This document shows, piece by piece, positions 9,107-20,424 of a stretch of DNA of 64,000 bases. The position numbers were made by a program, and so were the translations under genes. Positions within the stretch are counted from its first letter, which is position 1, and each line of letters begins with the position of its first letter. The notes under the pieces were generated by a model. It had not been told where the DNA came from. It saw only the letters and a list, made by a program, of their open reading frames with translations, and ran no database searches. The DNA is taken from the NCBI GenBank assembly GCA_021927905.1, contig BLLK01000047.1, positions 3,782,001 to 3,846,000 of the forward strand, given 5' to 3'. This DNA is from Chaetoceros tenuissimus. Its lineage: Eukaryota; Bacillariophyta; Thalassiosirophyceae; Chaetocerotales; Chaetocerotaceae.

Positions 9107-11273
9107 TTAGCTAAACGTTACAAAGCAACCAAGTGCGAATCCCCCCCAAATATTTCTACCGTGCCTGACAAACCGATAAATATCAGGGCTTGTGTGAATA
9201 GTGGACATTGGCGTCATTTCTCGCATCTCTGGAGGCACATTGTATATTTCTTTCAAAATGTAAAGATTGTCATGGTTGTCCGTATACGTTCCATTTAAGG
9301 GATTGTCATTGATTCTCCAAAATACAGAGTTGTAAGCTGCAGGAGTTGCGCAATCCATGACTTTATACTCTGGATATTCAACAGAGAAACCTACATGTTG
9401 GTCGCCAGACACCACTAAACTACTACAATCTTTCAATATCTCCAGAGCTCTAGCTCTAGCTTCGGGAGGGAAACCATTAGGATCTTTGAAATTCTTATTT
9501 GTTGTTGTCCATTTCGATTTTTGTTGACCTCGATAATGGGTTGCGATGGAGATAAAAGGAGTCTGTGTCAAGACTATCCTCGTTAGATTTGAGTCATTGC
9601 ACCAGTTCTCTAGCCATTCTTCTTGATCTTGACCCAATAGCGTATCTTGTTGATTTTTAAATTTCCGTGCTTCCATTATCGCCATATCTACTTCGTCATA
9701 AATGTAGTTTGTATAACGATATTTGATCCCATTGAGCAAAGTCTTGTTGGAAGCTGGATCAGGAAGATGACTCAATGCTTGATGTTCATATGACATAAAG
9801 AGACAAGGATGAGAGCCAGTAAAACCCTCACCAGAATTGTATGTGCCATTGATACCAGCTCCAAAAATGTTACCTAGTCCGTAGTCGTGGTCATCCAATT
9901 GTACGATTGTAGGAAGTGACTTGGTCAAATTATTGATGTGATAAATTGTCTCTAGGAATCCATATGAAACTTGGTGGTGGAAGTAGTTATGGTCTCCAAG
10001 AAGAACAATGACATCAGGATTACTGTCAAGAACTCCATGTACTAGACTGTTTGCATCAACAGTATCTCTATGTCCAAGACAACTCAAGGCCGCGATAATA
10101 GGCTTGCCTGTCTGTAAAGGTACAAGACCTTGATACTCAAAAACAGTATCTCGATTCCATACCTTTGGATAATAGGTAACTTTGTATTTATAACTTTCAT
10201 CCATTGGCAGATCGGAAATGCGGAATGTACACATCCATCTAAAGACAAGATTGATTATGGTTAGATATTGCACTTGAAATACTTGGCGATATCAATAAAG
10301 GAAGAACTTACATAAATGGAAGAATCTCACAATCGTCGAGGTATGTATTTGTTGATGTTTCTCCTATAAGTTCAAGATAAACTTTTGTTGATTCCCATGG
10401 ATACAATGGAGGAAAATAAACACTCATTTTCAGAGTCGATTCTGAAAATGTATAAAGTACTCCAGCTATGATAGTCTCATCATTTACAATTGGTTCGTAA
10501 GGTTTCCTCTCGAGAAACCAATCATATCTTTTTTCTTTCGGACCATGATTGTATTTCAATTCATTGGGCTGCTCTTTCCGGTGCCAATCAGTTTTAACAA
10601 GAGTTTCTCTGTAGTCCTCTTCTATATTTTGCATAAAACATTTATCAAGTGACTTTATTTCTGAACAGTCCAAGCCACCATACACCCTGGAATCATGATC
10701 GCCACACTTTTCCCAGAGATTTTTACAGGTTTGATGAAAAGGCTTGGTATCTGCACATGAGGAGCAAACAGAATCATGTTCGCATACATCAGATTTGATA
10801 AGCCACTTTTTATGACAACGATATGAACAAGTAGAGCAAAATCCACAACTTTGTTGGCATTTATCTGAAATGCGTATCCCATTTTCGACTTTGGCACAAA
10901 ATTGTTTTTGTCGTTTCCATGATTTACCTCGTTGTAGCCATTTGCACGTTCTCGGAGTTTCATCCCATGTTGTAAAAGTAAATGAAGAATCGTCAGTGCA
11001 GGTTTCATCTTGCATAAATCTTTCAAAACGAGATGAAGTGCTGTCAAATTGAAGTGGGAAGCTATTCAAACTCTCGTCATGAGCATCTTTGTGCATTAAG
11101 CGGTTCTTGTTTGAGTTTGATGTTCTTCCAACAATATGATTCAGTGTAACGATATCACCTTCCTCATCGATGCCAGCTTCGATGGAGATACTCGAGGCTG
11201 CTGGTACATTGCTTGGAAGAAGCAATACGCAAAACTGAAAGTACAACACCACTAACAACGGTTTCATGTTCAT
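9107..11273 (-). CDS. PhoD-type phosphatase/metallophosphoesterase with Cys-rich N-terminus (2 exons)
   Basis: Joins exon 1 (11273-10312) to exon 2 (10238-9107) over a 73-nt GTAAGT...TTTAG intron, giving 697 aa; the junction restores codon ATA. An N-terminal signal peptide (MNMKPLLVVLYFQFCVLLL) implies secretion. Residues about 90-205 are Cys-rich, including a ShKT-like block (C...CKWL...CGFC). The C-terminal half is PhoD-like: LGDHNYFHHQ, QLDDHDYGLGN and SGDQHVG supply metal-binding Asp/His/Asn residues, and FWRINDNP lies near the end. PhoD enzymes hydrolyse phosphate mono- or diesters with Fe/Ca cofactors, so phosphate scavenging at the cell surface is a reasonable inference. Several NxS/T sites fit a secreted glycoprotein. 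The substrate is not evident. Confidence 0.9.
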
Positions 11274-11806
11274 CTCTTCTATTCATGCTTTTTGTGGACC
11301 TACAGTAATATCTCTCTGCTACTGTTATTCATGCATAGTGCAAGCTATGGGTTGAGAGTAAGTCTATCGATGATTGCTTCTGACAGAGGAGTGAAAGAGA
11401 AATCAATCACACGTTTTCAAAAATTTCAGTCTCTCTCCTTCATTTATGTGCCATTTTGTGACGGTTAGGCGCCGTTTCCTTTTCAAAAACCACGATGTCA
11501 TCAATGGTTGGCCGGGTCCAGTTCGATTTCATGGAAATAAATATGCATTCAAAATTGAAGTAATTTGAAGCAGTGAAGCGTGTTCCATATTTATATGGGT
11601 ATTTCTTTTATCTTTTGCTTTATTGAGATGTTTGTCATTCTTGTCTTACTCTACCATACATGTACATCCACATACACATTCATATCATTAAAGAAACATA
11701 AGGCTATTCTTTTTTGATGGTTATAAACTTCACACATCTTTCGCTATTGCTTTAAATCTAATATTTATATTTTATAAAATCAATAAAATATTTAATCTGA
11801 AAAGTA
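11274..11806. other. Intergenic between phosphatase and L1 genes
   Basis: Contains the phosphatase promoter side and the 3' end of the L1 gene. AT-rich; nothing else recognised. Confidence 0.5.
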
Positions 11807-12819
11807 TTATGAAGGCGCAACACCCATAAAGTAGCTTGAAGTAGGATCCAAAGTTCTCAAATCAATATTCACACTTCCCTTGCCTTGGCTTGCAGTCAGA
11901 TAAGCTTTCAAGTAATATTTGACATCCTTCTTTGCTCCGCTACTTTTTCCTTTTCCACCACCGCTTTTCTTTTTTCCTTTTCCATAGGATTCAGGTTTGA
12001 CACTCTGTATTCCAAGCATGAATTCCCTAATATTCTCCTCCAATTGTTCAGGTGTAAAACTTCCCTTACCAATTCCAGTATGTACAATTCCATTTTTATC
12101 TGTTCTATACTGAACCATTCCAGCTGCCTGAGCCTTTACTGCATCTGCAATTTGATCAGCAGGTTGTATTGTATCCAACTTTGCATTAGGCATCAATCCT
12201 CTTGGTCCTAGAATTCGTGCAATTTTACTTAAATTTGGCATCATATCAGGAGTAGCCAATGCTCTATCAAAATCTACAATAATGTCTCCCTTTGCAATGT
12301 CTTGGATTAAAGAAATTCCTCCACATGTTGTCGCCCCTGCTTTCTTTGCAGCTTCAATTGTATCTGTGTCATCATCCGAAGTGAATACAACCACCTTTAC
12401 CTTTTTCCCAGTTCCATTTGGAAGTGGCAGTGATCCTCGAAGTGCTTGACCTGGTTTCCTTGGGTCAAGATTGAGATTAAGTGCAAGTTCAATCGTTTCA
12501 TCTTGATTTCTGTACGGTCCGTCCTCCTAAAAAACATTGGGTAAGCAAAGTGACATAAATTGTGTAGTACACATCACCATCTGATCTAGGAATGACTTAC
12601 CTTGATTCCCTTTGCAGCACGCGTTTCAGAATTTCTATCCCATTTCTCTTGACGCTTTACTTTTCTTTCTTCTACTCCGGTAAGAACAGATGATAGTGCA
12701 TCAGCAATTGGAAACGATGGTTTTCCTTCTTTTGGAGGATGTGCTCTACTGATGTATCCTCTGATCGAGTTGGAGATTTGAGATGACCTCGCCTGACGCA
12801 GGAAATTATTTGCAATCAT
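11807..12819 (-). CDS. MRPL1: Mitochondrial ribosomal protein L1 (2 exons)
   Basis: Exon 1 (12819-12601, 73 codons) and exon 2 (12526-11807) are joined over a 74-nt GTAAGT...TTTTTTAG intron in phase 0, giving 312 aa. The N-terminus (MIANNFLRQARSSQISNSIR) is basic and Ser/Arg-rich, like a mitochondrial presequence. The body has bacterial-type uL1 features: a KVVVFTSD strand, the GGISLIQDI segment, PDMMPNLSKIARILGPRGLMPNAK, and the late GIGKGSFTPEQLEENI segment. uL1 forms the L1 stalk that guides deacylated tRNA out of the ribosome. A Lys/Gly/Ser insert (KGKKKSGGGKGKSSG) near the C-terminus is unusual for the family. A plastid form cannot be fully excluded, but the presequence lacks the bipartite plastid signature. 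It is transcribed divergently from the mitochondrial PCCB gene. Confidence 0.9.
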
Positions 12820-13185
12820 GTTTGATATTGTATAATATATGAAGCTTTCTTTGGACTACTGATCAAGTTAGCAGATGTGCTTTCTAATTCCATTGATACA
12901 AAGTTACTTTTGCCATTCATTTTGTTGCCATGCTCTTTTTGCGGCTGTGAGATAATTTTTGTGTCAGGTTGGGATCTATTTATATGGCTATGTGTATATC
13001 TTTTACTCGTGGCTATAGAAAAAGGCTTCGCATTGATGTGAATATTTGACAGGCCATCATCGATGCACTTCTCCTTTTTCAGTGTTGTTTGTTCCATCTT
13101 CCATAGATGCAACATAAAATTGAAAGAAGTCAACCATTTCTTCTTTCTATTCCTCCCTCTGCTGTGATAGAAAACTACCTATAAC
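12820..13185. promoter_or_regulatory. Shared divergent promoter region (MRPL1 / PCCB)
   Basis: 366 bp separate the two start codons of divergently transcribed genes that both encode mitochondrial proteins. No specific element was recognised. The role follows only from position. Confidence 0.5.
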
Positions 13186-15112
13186 ATGATTAGATCCTTG
13201 ACTACGTCCTCTCATCACTGGAAGCATCTCCTTGCTCGCTCCAGTCGTATCTCATCCTCTCAACAATATATCGCATCTTTTGCTTCGTTTGCAGCAGTTT
13301 CACCTGAATTAGAACACGAACCCTCACAAGTCAAGTCGCAATTCAGAGATGCGCTAGCTGAACATCGTGAAAAGGCACTAAAGGGTGGTGGAGAGAAACG
13401 TATCGCAAAGCAACATGCAAAAGGATCTCTTACTGCTCGTGAACGTCTTTCGCTATTATTTGATCATGACACCTTTCAAGAACTCGATCAGTTCAAAGTA
13501 CATAGAACTCAAGAGTTTGGAATGGATAAGGAAGAAAATAAGATTCCTGGTGATGGTGTTGTCACTGGTCATGGGAAAGTGAATGGTAAAACTGTCTTTG
13601 CGTTTTCTCAGGATTTTACTGTTTTTGGAGGGAGTTTGAGTGAGACTCATGCACAAAAGATTTGTAAAGTTATGGAGATGGCGGTGAGAGTGGGTGCTCC
13701 TGTGATTGGATTGAATGATTCTGGTGGAGCAAGAATTCAGGATGGTATTGATTCTCTTGCTGGTTGTAAGTACTTTCACTTTGAATTTGGTTTCTCTTGA
13801 TGAATTCTTTTCATCTACGAATCTAGGTACTCACATGTGTACTCTGAAACCGATAGATGCCGATGTATTTCAAAGAAATGTAGATGCAAGTGGAGTAGTA
13901 CCTCAATTGTCTGTAATTATGGGACCATGTGCTGGAGGCGCTGTGGTACGTTCTTGGAAATTTTGTTACCTATATATTCTGTCTTTGCAAACTTTATTTA
14001 ACAGTACATGATCCTTCAAATAGTATTCCCCGGCGATGACAGATTTTATTTTCATGGTAGAAGAAACCAGTTACATGTTTGTCACCGGTCCTGAAGTAGT
14101 AAAGACTGTTACAAATGAAGTAGTCACAAAAGAAGAACTTGGAGGAAGTTCTGTACATACTGTCAAGAGTGGAGTAGCTCACGATTGTTTCCCAAATGAT
14201 ATCATGGCGATTCGGGCAATGAGAACTTTGTTGGATTTGTTGCCTAGTTCCAATGATGCATCGACTGTGCCTCGAAAACAATCTACGGACGATCCAAATC
14301 GCTTGGTTCCTAGTCTAGAGCAAATGGTTCCAGATGATCCGAATCTAGCCTACGATATAAAATCTGTTATTGGAGAAGTTGTAGATAATAAGGAATTCTT
14401 TGAGCTTATGCCCAATCATGCCAAGAACATTGTCACTGGGTTTGCGAGAATGGATGGAAGGACTGTGGGAATAGTTGGAAACAACCCAATGACTTTGGCA
14501 GGTTGTCTAGATATTGCCTCTTCTACAAAAGGTGCAAGGTTTGTTCGCTTCTGCAATGCATTCAATATTCCTATTGTTACCTTTGTCGATGTTCCAGGAT
14601 TTTTACCAGGAACAAACCAAGAGCATGGGGGTATCATTCGAAATGGTGCAAAATTACTATTTGCCTATGCAGAAGCTACAGTTCCAAAGATTACTGTGAT
14701 TACAAGAAAAGCATATGGAGGAGCGTATGATGGTAAGTGCGTCATTTTGTTACAGTAAATATCAGTATTCAGTACATTGATTTCCTGACCTCATCGATGC
14801 GATTCTTATAATACAGTAATGGCAAGTAAGCATCTTCGTTCCGATACTAACTATGCTTGGCCGGGAGCAGAAATAGCAGTCATGGGTGCGAAAGGCGCAG
14901 CTGAAATTATTTTTAGAGGAAAAGATATTGAGAAGAACACTCAAGACTACGTAAAGAGATTTGCAAATCCAATGGTAGCTGCTCAACGTGGTTTTATTGA
15001 TGATATAATTGAACCAGCTACTACTCGTGCTGTTATTTGCAGAGACTTGGAAATGCTTGACACCAAGAAAGTGGATTTGATCAAACGTAGAAATAGTAAC
15101 ATTCCACTCTAA
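13186..15112 (+). CDS. PCCB: Propionyl-CoA carboxylase beta subunit, mitochondrial (4 exons)
   Basis: Carboxyltransferase half of propionyl-CoA carboxylase (propionyl-CoA to methylmalonyl-CoA, for odd-chain fatty acid and branched amino acid breakdown). Exons 13186-13765, 13857-13945, 14024-14732 and 14817-15112 give 557 aa, close to the family's usual ~540. A Ser/His/Arg-rich N-terminus fits a mitochondrial presequence. Visible family motifs are [80 protein letters not shown] and GAKGAAEI. Intron boundaries are set by restoring these motifs (SLAG^YADVFQ, GAV^YSPA, YD^VMASK). Intron 2 (13946-14023) is a near-exact copy of an intron in the next gene. Acetyl-CoA or methylcrotonyl carboxylases are less likely given these motifs. 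Confidence 0.95.
13946..14023 (+). repeat. Introner-like intron copy A (PCCB intron 2)
   Basis: 78-nt GT-AG intron (gtacgttcttgg...ccttcaaatag). Over its whole length it equals the 80-nt intron at 16201-16280 read on the other strand, except for 2 fewer t residues before the inner aacag. Similarity stops exactly at both splice sites. Here it splits the gene between codons (phase 0, GTG^TAT). An inner aacag (near 13999-14003) could act as an alternative acceptor, but the conserved YSPA motif requires the outer aatag. Confidence 0.95.
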
Positions 15113-15364
15113 CTTTTTAATGCTGGTATTCTGATTCGAAAAGTAGCTCACTTAACTGTAAGCTAGAGGCCTGATATGTGTACTGACATAATAATCCTTG
15201 ATGAGTACCACCTAGGTTGAGAAGACGATTCGAAAGAGAGTGTTTGCGTTGATTGTCTGTTGACTTGGGCCGAAAGGAAAGTTTTTTTATGATTCAGAAG
15301 TAATAAGCAAAGTAACTAAGTAATAATTATTATTTCTTTAAATTGTAGAAAAAGTTGAAGCTTC
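15113..15364. other. Convergent 3' region between PCCB and receptor gene
   Basis: The 3' ends of two facing genes, 252 bp apart. AT-rich with no distinct element recognised. Confidence 0.5.
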
Positions 15365-17574
15365 TTATTTTGATTCCTCCGATCCAGCCTCGTCAGAATC
15401 TTCCTGGAGTACTGAAAGCCTAGGCTTAGGATTGTCATCCCATTTGGAGTCACTATCTTCTGAGAGATCTGTGGGGAGTTCAATGTTGTAATACTCCCGT
15501 CCTTGATTGCTTGCCGATTCCACAGACGGAGATTGAAATGATAAACCATCATATAAAGACCATTGAGTAGGTTTCTCTTGTTTCTCTTGCTCGTCAGTGG
15601 TTTCTCCAGTAGATGGAGATATTTCTCCTTCATCAATTCTGTGATCAGACTTATTTTGTATCTCAATACCGCTAATGTCAAAAGTCATTTGTTCCGAAAT
15701 AACTTCTTTTGAAAATAGCAAGGTCCTGATGGCCGAACAGTTACTAAGAGATGCATCAGAATCTCGAAGTAAAACTACCTTATGGTATACAAAGATCAAC
15801 ATATTCCATAAGCCGTGCGAAGGTATAGTGATCCTGTGAAAGATTTCCATTGCATAAGTTTGATCATTGAAACGAATTCCATCACTCACAGTAATTGTGA
15901 ATGGTACCCACGTAATCATGAATGCAGCAATATACATTAGAGCTTGTTTCATGATTGTTCGTGTTTGTTTCAGTTTCAAGAGATTGTTATCTTTTGAATC
16001 TAGAGAAGCATTACCGTTGTTCATACCATTTATTTCCTTTTCATTTCGAAATATGATAAAAATGATGATGCACATGGATATTACAATGATACCAAGAAGA
16101 ACCCCGCAAAAAATCACCAAAGCAAGTGCCAGCGATCCAAATGAAGTGGTTCTATCCCAAAAGTTCGGCCAGGTATTCATCGAACAGAAAGGTTCGTATA
16201 CTATTTGAAGGATCATGTACTGTTAAAAATAAAGTTTGCAAAGACAGAATATATAGGTAACAAAATTTCCAAGAACGTACCATTTGGATGGATGAAATCA
16301 TTTGCCAAAGCATAAATTGCAAAAGTCAAACCTAGCCCAAGGGCTAAACATAATACCAAAGGTTCGAAAAATCTTTGAATCTTGGATTCTGTTACTTTTG
16401 AAGCCACCAATACATAGTACATGCTTAAAGCAGTACTAAATGAGCTTGAAACAATAGTTCCCACCAATATTAGAAAACCTTGTAGCCTGCATGTACTTTG
16501 ATTACCATAGAATCCGTACTCGAAAATTCCAGCAAGCGGCCCGTATTCAGACGCATCTTTAGGGATCATCAAAGTAGTCAAAGACATTGATAATGCACCG
16601 ATAATATCAAAGAAACTGACGGCAGTCATGATCCGATGATAGGTCGAATTCAACTTTTCCAAAGATTTGAAGAAAATAACATAAAGAACAAGCATTGATG
16701 AAAGCACCGAGATCAAACCAATCACAATGGTGAGTACTATATCCGTCAATGTCAACCCTACAAGACTTCCACCTTCGCATGTATTGCACATGTCTCCTTC
16801 GCAATAATTACATTGATCAAATTCTGCCCAGTCTGGTAAACCCTGTTTTACAACATCACACGAAAAATTGGTAAAGTCATTATCAATTTTTGGTATACAA
16901 CCGTACGCGGATGTAAACTCATCGTCGTTAAAACTTCCGGAGAAACTTGAAGAGATAGAATTGAGTATGATAATATGAAAGCTATTTTTTTTTCTAAAAT
17001 CTGATGAAACTTACCAATGATTGATATCTTTAAAGCAGGGAAAGCCCAAAGTAGTCAAAGTAGTTTCTTTGCAGCTCACAAGTCCCTCATCGAATCCGTT
17101 GTCCATATCAACATCTTCATTGCAAGATAAGAGATTCGTCTTGTCTAAATTTTCGCATACATTGCAGTCATTCGTATCGCAATAACTGCATGTCACGTTC
17201 ATTCCAAAATATCCAGAGTATGAATGTTGAGCGAAATTCCAGCATGCATAGTCAGTCAGGTCTTTTCTGACGCATCCGACTCCCTGTTTGAAGAGTTGAC
17301 CTTCTCCTCCATGTGCTTGTATGTTAAGAGTCATGCACTGGTGCGTTTCAGTGTCACATGGCTCCCCAGTAGCTGTTACTGAAGTTGATGCTGCGCATGG
17401 ATGGTCGAGGTCATTACTAACACATGTGAGAGGTTCAGCATGAGCTATGGCTGTGCAAAGAAGCACCACCAGTAAGAGCAACTCGGTGGCACTCCACTGA
17501 CGAGCCGATCTCTTACTCATGGTAATAGTCGTCCATCGTTTAGGTTTCATGTGCATGAGAAGAATCATGTTCAA
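15365..17574 (-). CDS. Seven-transmembrane (GPCR-like) receptor with Cys-rich ectodomain (3 exons)
   Basis: Exons 17574-17015, 16945-16281 and 16200-15365 give about 686 aa. A hydrophobic signal segment (about residues 30-46) leads into a Cys-rich extracellular region of roughly 200 residues (CSYCDTNDCNVC, CNYCEGDMCNTCEG). Seven membrane segments follow: about TM1 TLTDIVLTIVIGLISVLSSM, TM2 at TAVSFFDIIGALSMSL, TM3 at LQGFLILVGTIVSSSFS, TM4 at LVLCLALGLGLTFAIY, TM5 at LALALVIFCGVLLGIIV, TM6 at ALMYIAAFMITWVPF, TM7 at GLWNMLIFVYHKV. A Ser/Glu-rich cytoplasmic tail closes it. The topology matches cAMP/secretin-like receptors of protists; the ligand is unknown. Intron 1's acceptor could be 16946 or the next AG about 10 nt on; both keep frame. 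Intron 2 (16201-16280) duplicates PCCB intron 2. Confidence 0.82.
16201..16280 (-). repeat. Introner-like intron copy B (receptor intron 2)
   Basis: 80-nt GT-AG intron, identical to PCCB intron 2 apart from a 2-nt (tt) insertion. It interrupts codon GTA after its first base (AAT G^TA TAC, phase 1), unlike the phase-0 copy in PCCB. Flanking exons share no similarity beyond TG^TAT at the junction. Each copy is in the sense orientation of its own host gene, so the two form an inverted pair about 2.2 kb apart. Confidence 0.95.
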
Positions 17575-18784
17575 TAGAATTTGCTAGAGGATTATATAAC
17601 TGGGCTCTCTTGTGTCGACAGCTAGCTACTAGTCTAATCAAAAGTGCTTGCAGTTTTCTCAACATTCGATTTTCACACGTTATCTTCATATCCTAATCGA
17701 TGAAGTACCGCTGCATTATTTATTGTCAACACATGACTGCAGTCATTGTTACGGTAATTTTAGTCAATCTATGACCTATTTTTCTTGAGTAATGAATGTT
17801 TGACTTGTTTAGGACATTTTGTGTATTCTCCTTTTCTTCTTTAGTAGCTCTGCGGTACTCGGTAAAAGAAGAAGTTAAAATTAGTTCGTAAAACAGATTT
17901 ATCATTATCATTTTTAAATGGTTTTGAAGTCTGGTTCTCCAATGTATATTCTACAATTAAAAATATCCACCTTCAGTATTATGTGAGAATGATTGCATGT
18001 GGTCTCTATTGATCCTTTATTTTTTATACTTTGCTCTTGAGGTCATGATTAAATATTGGTGTGGCCCTGTTTTACGTGCTATCGTAACGCTGTCTTGGTT
18101 AGAGCAAAGGTCTGTCTCCTGACTATATGGATAGGCTTTAGTGAAGCGCGTCACCACTTTCGCTTCACTTCGGGTTCTCGATATCCTTGTATTTGCACCT
18201 TTTTGGTTGTTTTGGTGTATCTTATAGTTTAGAATCTATCTAGTAATAACAAGTGTGTTTTCACCTATTCATAGCGATATCTTATTAGTTTACAAGTAAG
18301 TACACGAATATTTAGTCAGTCAAGGATATTTCATGTATCTAATATCTAATATTTGAGGCAACTAGAGGTCAAGGATATTTCATATATCTAATATTTAATA
18401 TTTGAGGCAACTACCATACACTAAGTCCTCCAAAGGATAGGTAAGTTCTTTCATCTTTCATTCCTTTCTTCTTTTTCCTTTTCTTGAAACCTGCAATGAT
18501 AAATTCAGGACCGGTCCCCTAATAAGTAGTACCATGGTACAATTTCAATTTGAAGAACGATTGGATTCAAATCCATGCTTATGTACGTAAAATATGTCCT
18601 TCAACTTCATTGATTGAAATTCAGTTAAGAAATTGAAGTTAATTCGAGTGAATCTTTTCCAAAGTTCTGTAAGCACATGTATTATTTTTATCACTTTTCT
18701 TTCATAGCAATGGAGGTAGAATGCGGCTGAAGCTGTAAGTTCCCTACCGATAGACAAAATAACACTATAAGAATACTTTTATCG
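17575..18784. other. 1.2-kb intergenic region
   Basis: Promoter side of the receptor gene and 3' side of the ankyrin gene. Apart from the direct repeat at 18320-18413 nothing is recognised. A box-B-like ggattcaaatcc near 18553 lacks the rest of a tRNA. Confidence 0.5.
18320..18413. repeat. 45-bp tandem direct repeat
   Basis: Units 18320-18364 and 18369-18413 start tcaaggatatttcat and end tttgaggcaacta. They differ at two positions and are separated by gagg, so the period is 49 bp. AT-rich minisatellite-like duplication, function unknown. Confidence 0.85.
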
Positions 18785-19732
18785 TTAATATATGGACGGC
18801 TTGACAATATGAGGCATCAACCTCAAGATCCCATAAATATCTTCTACATGCCCTTCTTGCAAAGGTAATTTATTCTTTTCATTGGAAATAGCCAACAACA
18901 TTTCACCCCCAGAGAGAATCAAAGTTTGTTTCAAATCCAATGAAGAACGGTGTGAAAAAGCTAGATGCAACGGGGTATTCCCTCCATCATCTCTACAACT
19001 GACACTGCTTGGTGCAAAATGTAATAAGTTCTCAACTACCAATTTTGGAGCATCAAAGATACATGCAAAATGCAAAGCTGTTTGACCAATACAATTCCTT
19101 TCCATTATAGCATCAACCTTTTTCGTTTCCCGAAGAAGTAATTGAAAAGCATTATAATTTGTATTTGGATAACATGCATAATGTAGTGGAATATTTCCAA
19201 TCCGATCCTTGACAGAGACTGCACCACTGAATGCTTTCAATAGTAAATAAATTGAAATAGAATTCATAGACACACGGTTCGACTTGTTGTATTCAATCAA
19301 CATATGTAGAGGTGTCTTTCCCAATTTTTTTGCATTCGTTTCTTGTGCTGCTTTTGGACAGATTTTGAGTAATGTTTCCAGTATATCTGGTGGACAATCG
19401 GAACAACATGCATGGTCAAGTGCTGTATATCCCAAATCATTTCTGAGTAATAAAATTTCGCTGAGATCTATATTCAATTCATGTTGATGTTCCATCATGG
19501 ACTGTAACAATAGACGAGCCTTTGGATGCTGCTTCTTGGATGCCAACGTCCAATGAAGGGGTATCCTCCCATTATCATCTCTTCGAAAATTGGCTTCAGG
19601 GTGAAGGCGAAGAATCTCTTCAATGGCATTCAAGGGTGTTGCTCCATATGAGGCTTCGTGAAGGGCAGATTCTGATCTGAGAACTTCTTTTCTTCTCGCC
19701 CTTTCAATCAAACGTGCGGTCCATCCATCCAT
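18785..19732 (-). CDS. Ankyrin-repeat protein
   Basis: 315 aa, single exon, no signal peptide. At least six ankyrin repeats are readable by their TPLH or ALDHA/ALHFA signatures: GRIPLHWTLA, GYTALDHACC, GKTPLHMLIE, GNIPLHYACY, GQTALHFACI and GNTPLHLAFS, spaced at about 35-45 residues. The N-terminal WTARLIERARRKEVLR helix caps the stack. Ankyrin stacks bind other proteins; no catalytic domain or partner can be named. Large families of such stand-alone ankyrin proteins are common in diatoms. Confidence 0.9.
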   Translation of the reverse strand: MDGWTARLIERARRKEVLRSESALHEASYGATPLNAIEEILRLHPEANFRRDDNGRIPLHWTLASKKQHPKARLLLQSMMEHQHELNIDLSEILLLRNDLGYTALDHACCSDCPPDILETLLKICPKAAQETNAKKLGKTPLHMLIEYNKSNRVSMNSISIYLLLKAFSGAVSVKDRIGNIPLHYACYPNTNYNAFQLLLRETKKVDAIMERNCIGQTALHFACIFDAPKLVVENLLHFAPSSVSCRDDGGNTPLHLAFSHRSSLDLKQTLILSGGEMLLAISNEKNKLPLQEGHVEDIYGILRLMPHIVKPSIY

Positions 19733-20424
19733 TGTAGCTATCTTACTTGAATATTATTATGTTGACTATGGTAAGGACGAATAGCTTGCAACTACTTGAA
19801 ACTTGAACTGTGTATGTTCAAAACTCAAAACTATGGAAATTGCATGAAAATGGGATGTTTCGACGCAGAACTTTCTCTACATCCGGGTTTCTCAGTGAAT
19901 TTTTCACCTTGAAAGCGTTGCGGGGTCTTGACGTAGATAATGACACAAATTTAGACAGTGTCAGTTTTTGAGTCATACTAAAATGTACTAGTCAATTTAA
20001 TGAAAATTTCAATTTACAAATTCAATGCACCTATTTTTTCCTGAAATGGAAATTTTCTAAGGATAGCTCCATATTACTATAAACATAAAGGTTTTAGGAA
20101 TACTTACATATGAATAAAGTAAGTTCAGAGGTAGAAAATGAGCACCCATATGTTTTCTTTTTATTTACATTCAAAACGGAAGAGTCTTACTAAGATAGCA
20201 TGAATCTTATAACTTTCTCTTTCATTTCCCTCTTCCATTTCCCTCTCTTGCCCTTTTCTTTTGTCGTGTCAATTGCATCGGGAGAACACTTCTTCATCTT
20301 CATCACTCTTTCTGAGAAGATTCAGAGATGGATGAGAGAAAGAACCCACATATTCTTCTCTTGTATTTGTTAGGGTATATACGCAGTATCATATATAGCA
20401 TTTGCAGATACATAATAAGTGACA
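19733..20424. other. Intergenic between ankyrin gene and NIPA-like gene
   Basis: Divergent promoter interval. AT-rich, with pyrimidine-rich tracts around 20215-20260. A 62-aa frame starting at 20328 overlaps the next gene's start and does not look like protein. Nothing else recognised. Confidence 0.5.

Noticed and set aside
13999-14004. Inner aacag as the PCCB intron 2 acceptor
   Set aside because: It would add 19 nt and shift the frame, destroying the conserved YSPA-MTDF segment.
18100-18200. tRNA-like ggttagagcaaaggtctg...ggttctcg
   Set aside because: Arms do not pair into a cloverleaf and there is no matching acceptor stem.
18545-18575. Possible tRNA box B (ggattcaaatcc)
   Set aside because: No box A or acceptor/anticodon stems can be folded around it.
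20419-20424. GTG start two codons before the NIPA-like ATG
   Set aside because: Eukaryotic initiation at GTG is unlikely; the ATG at 20425 follows directly.
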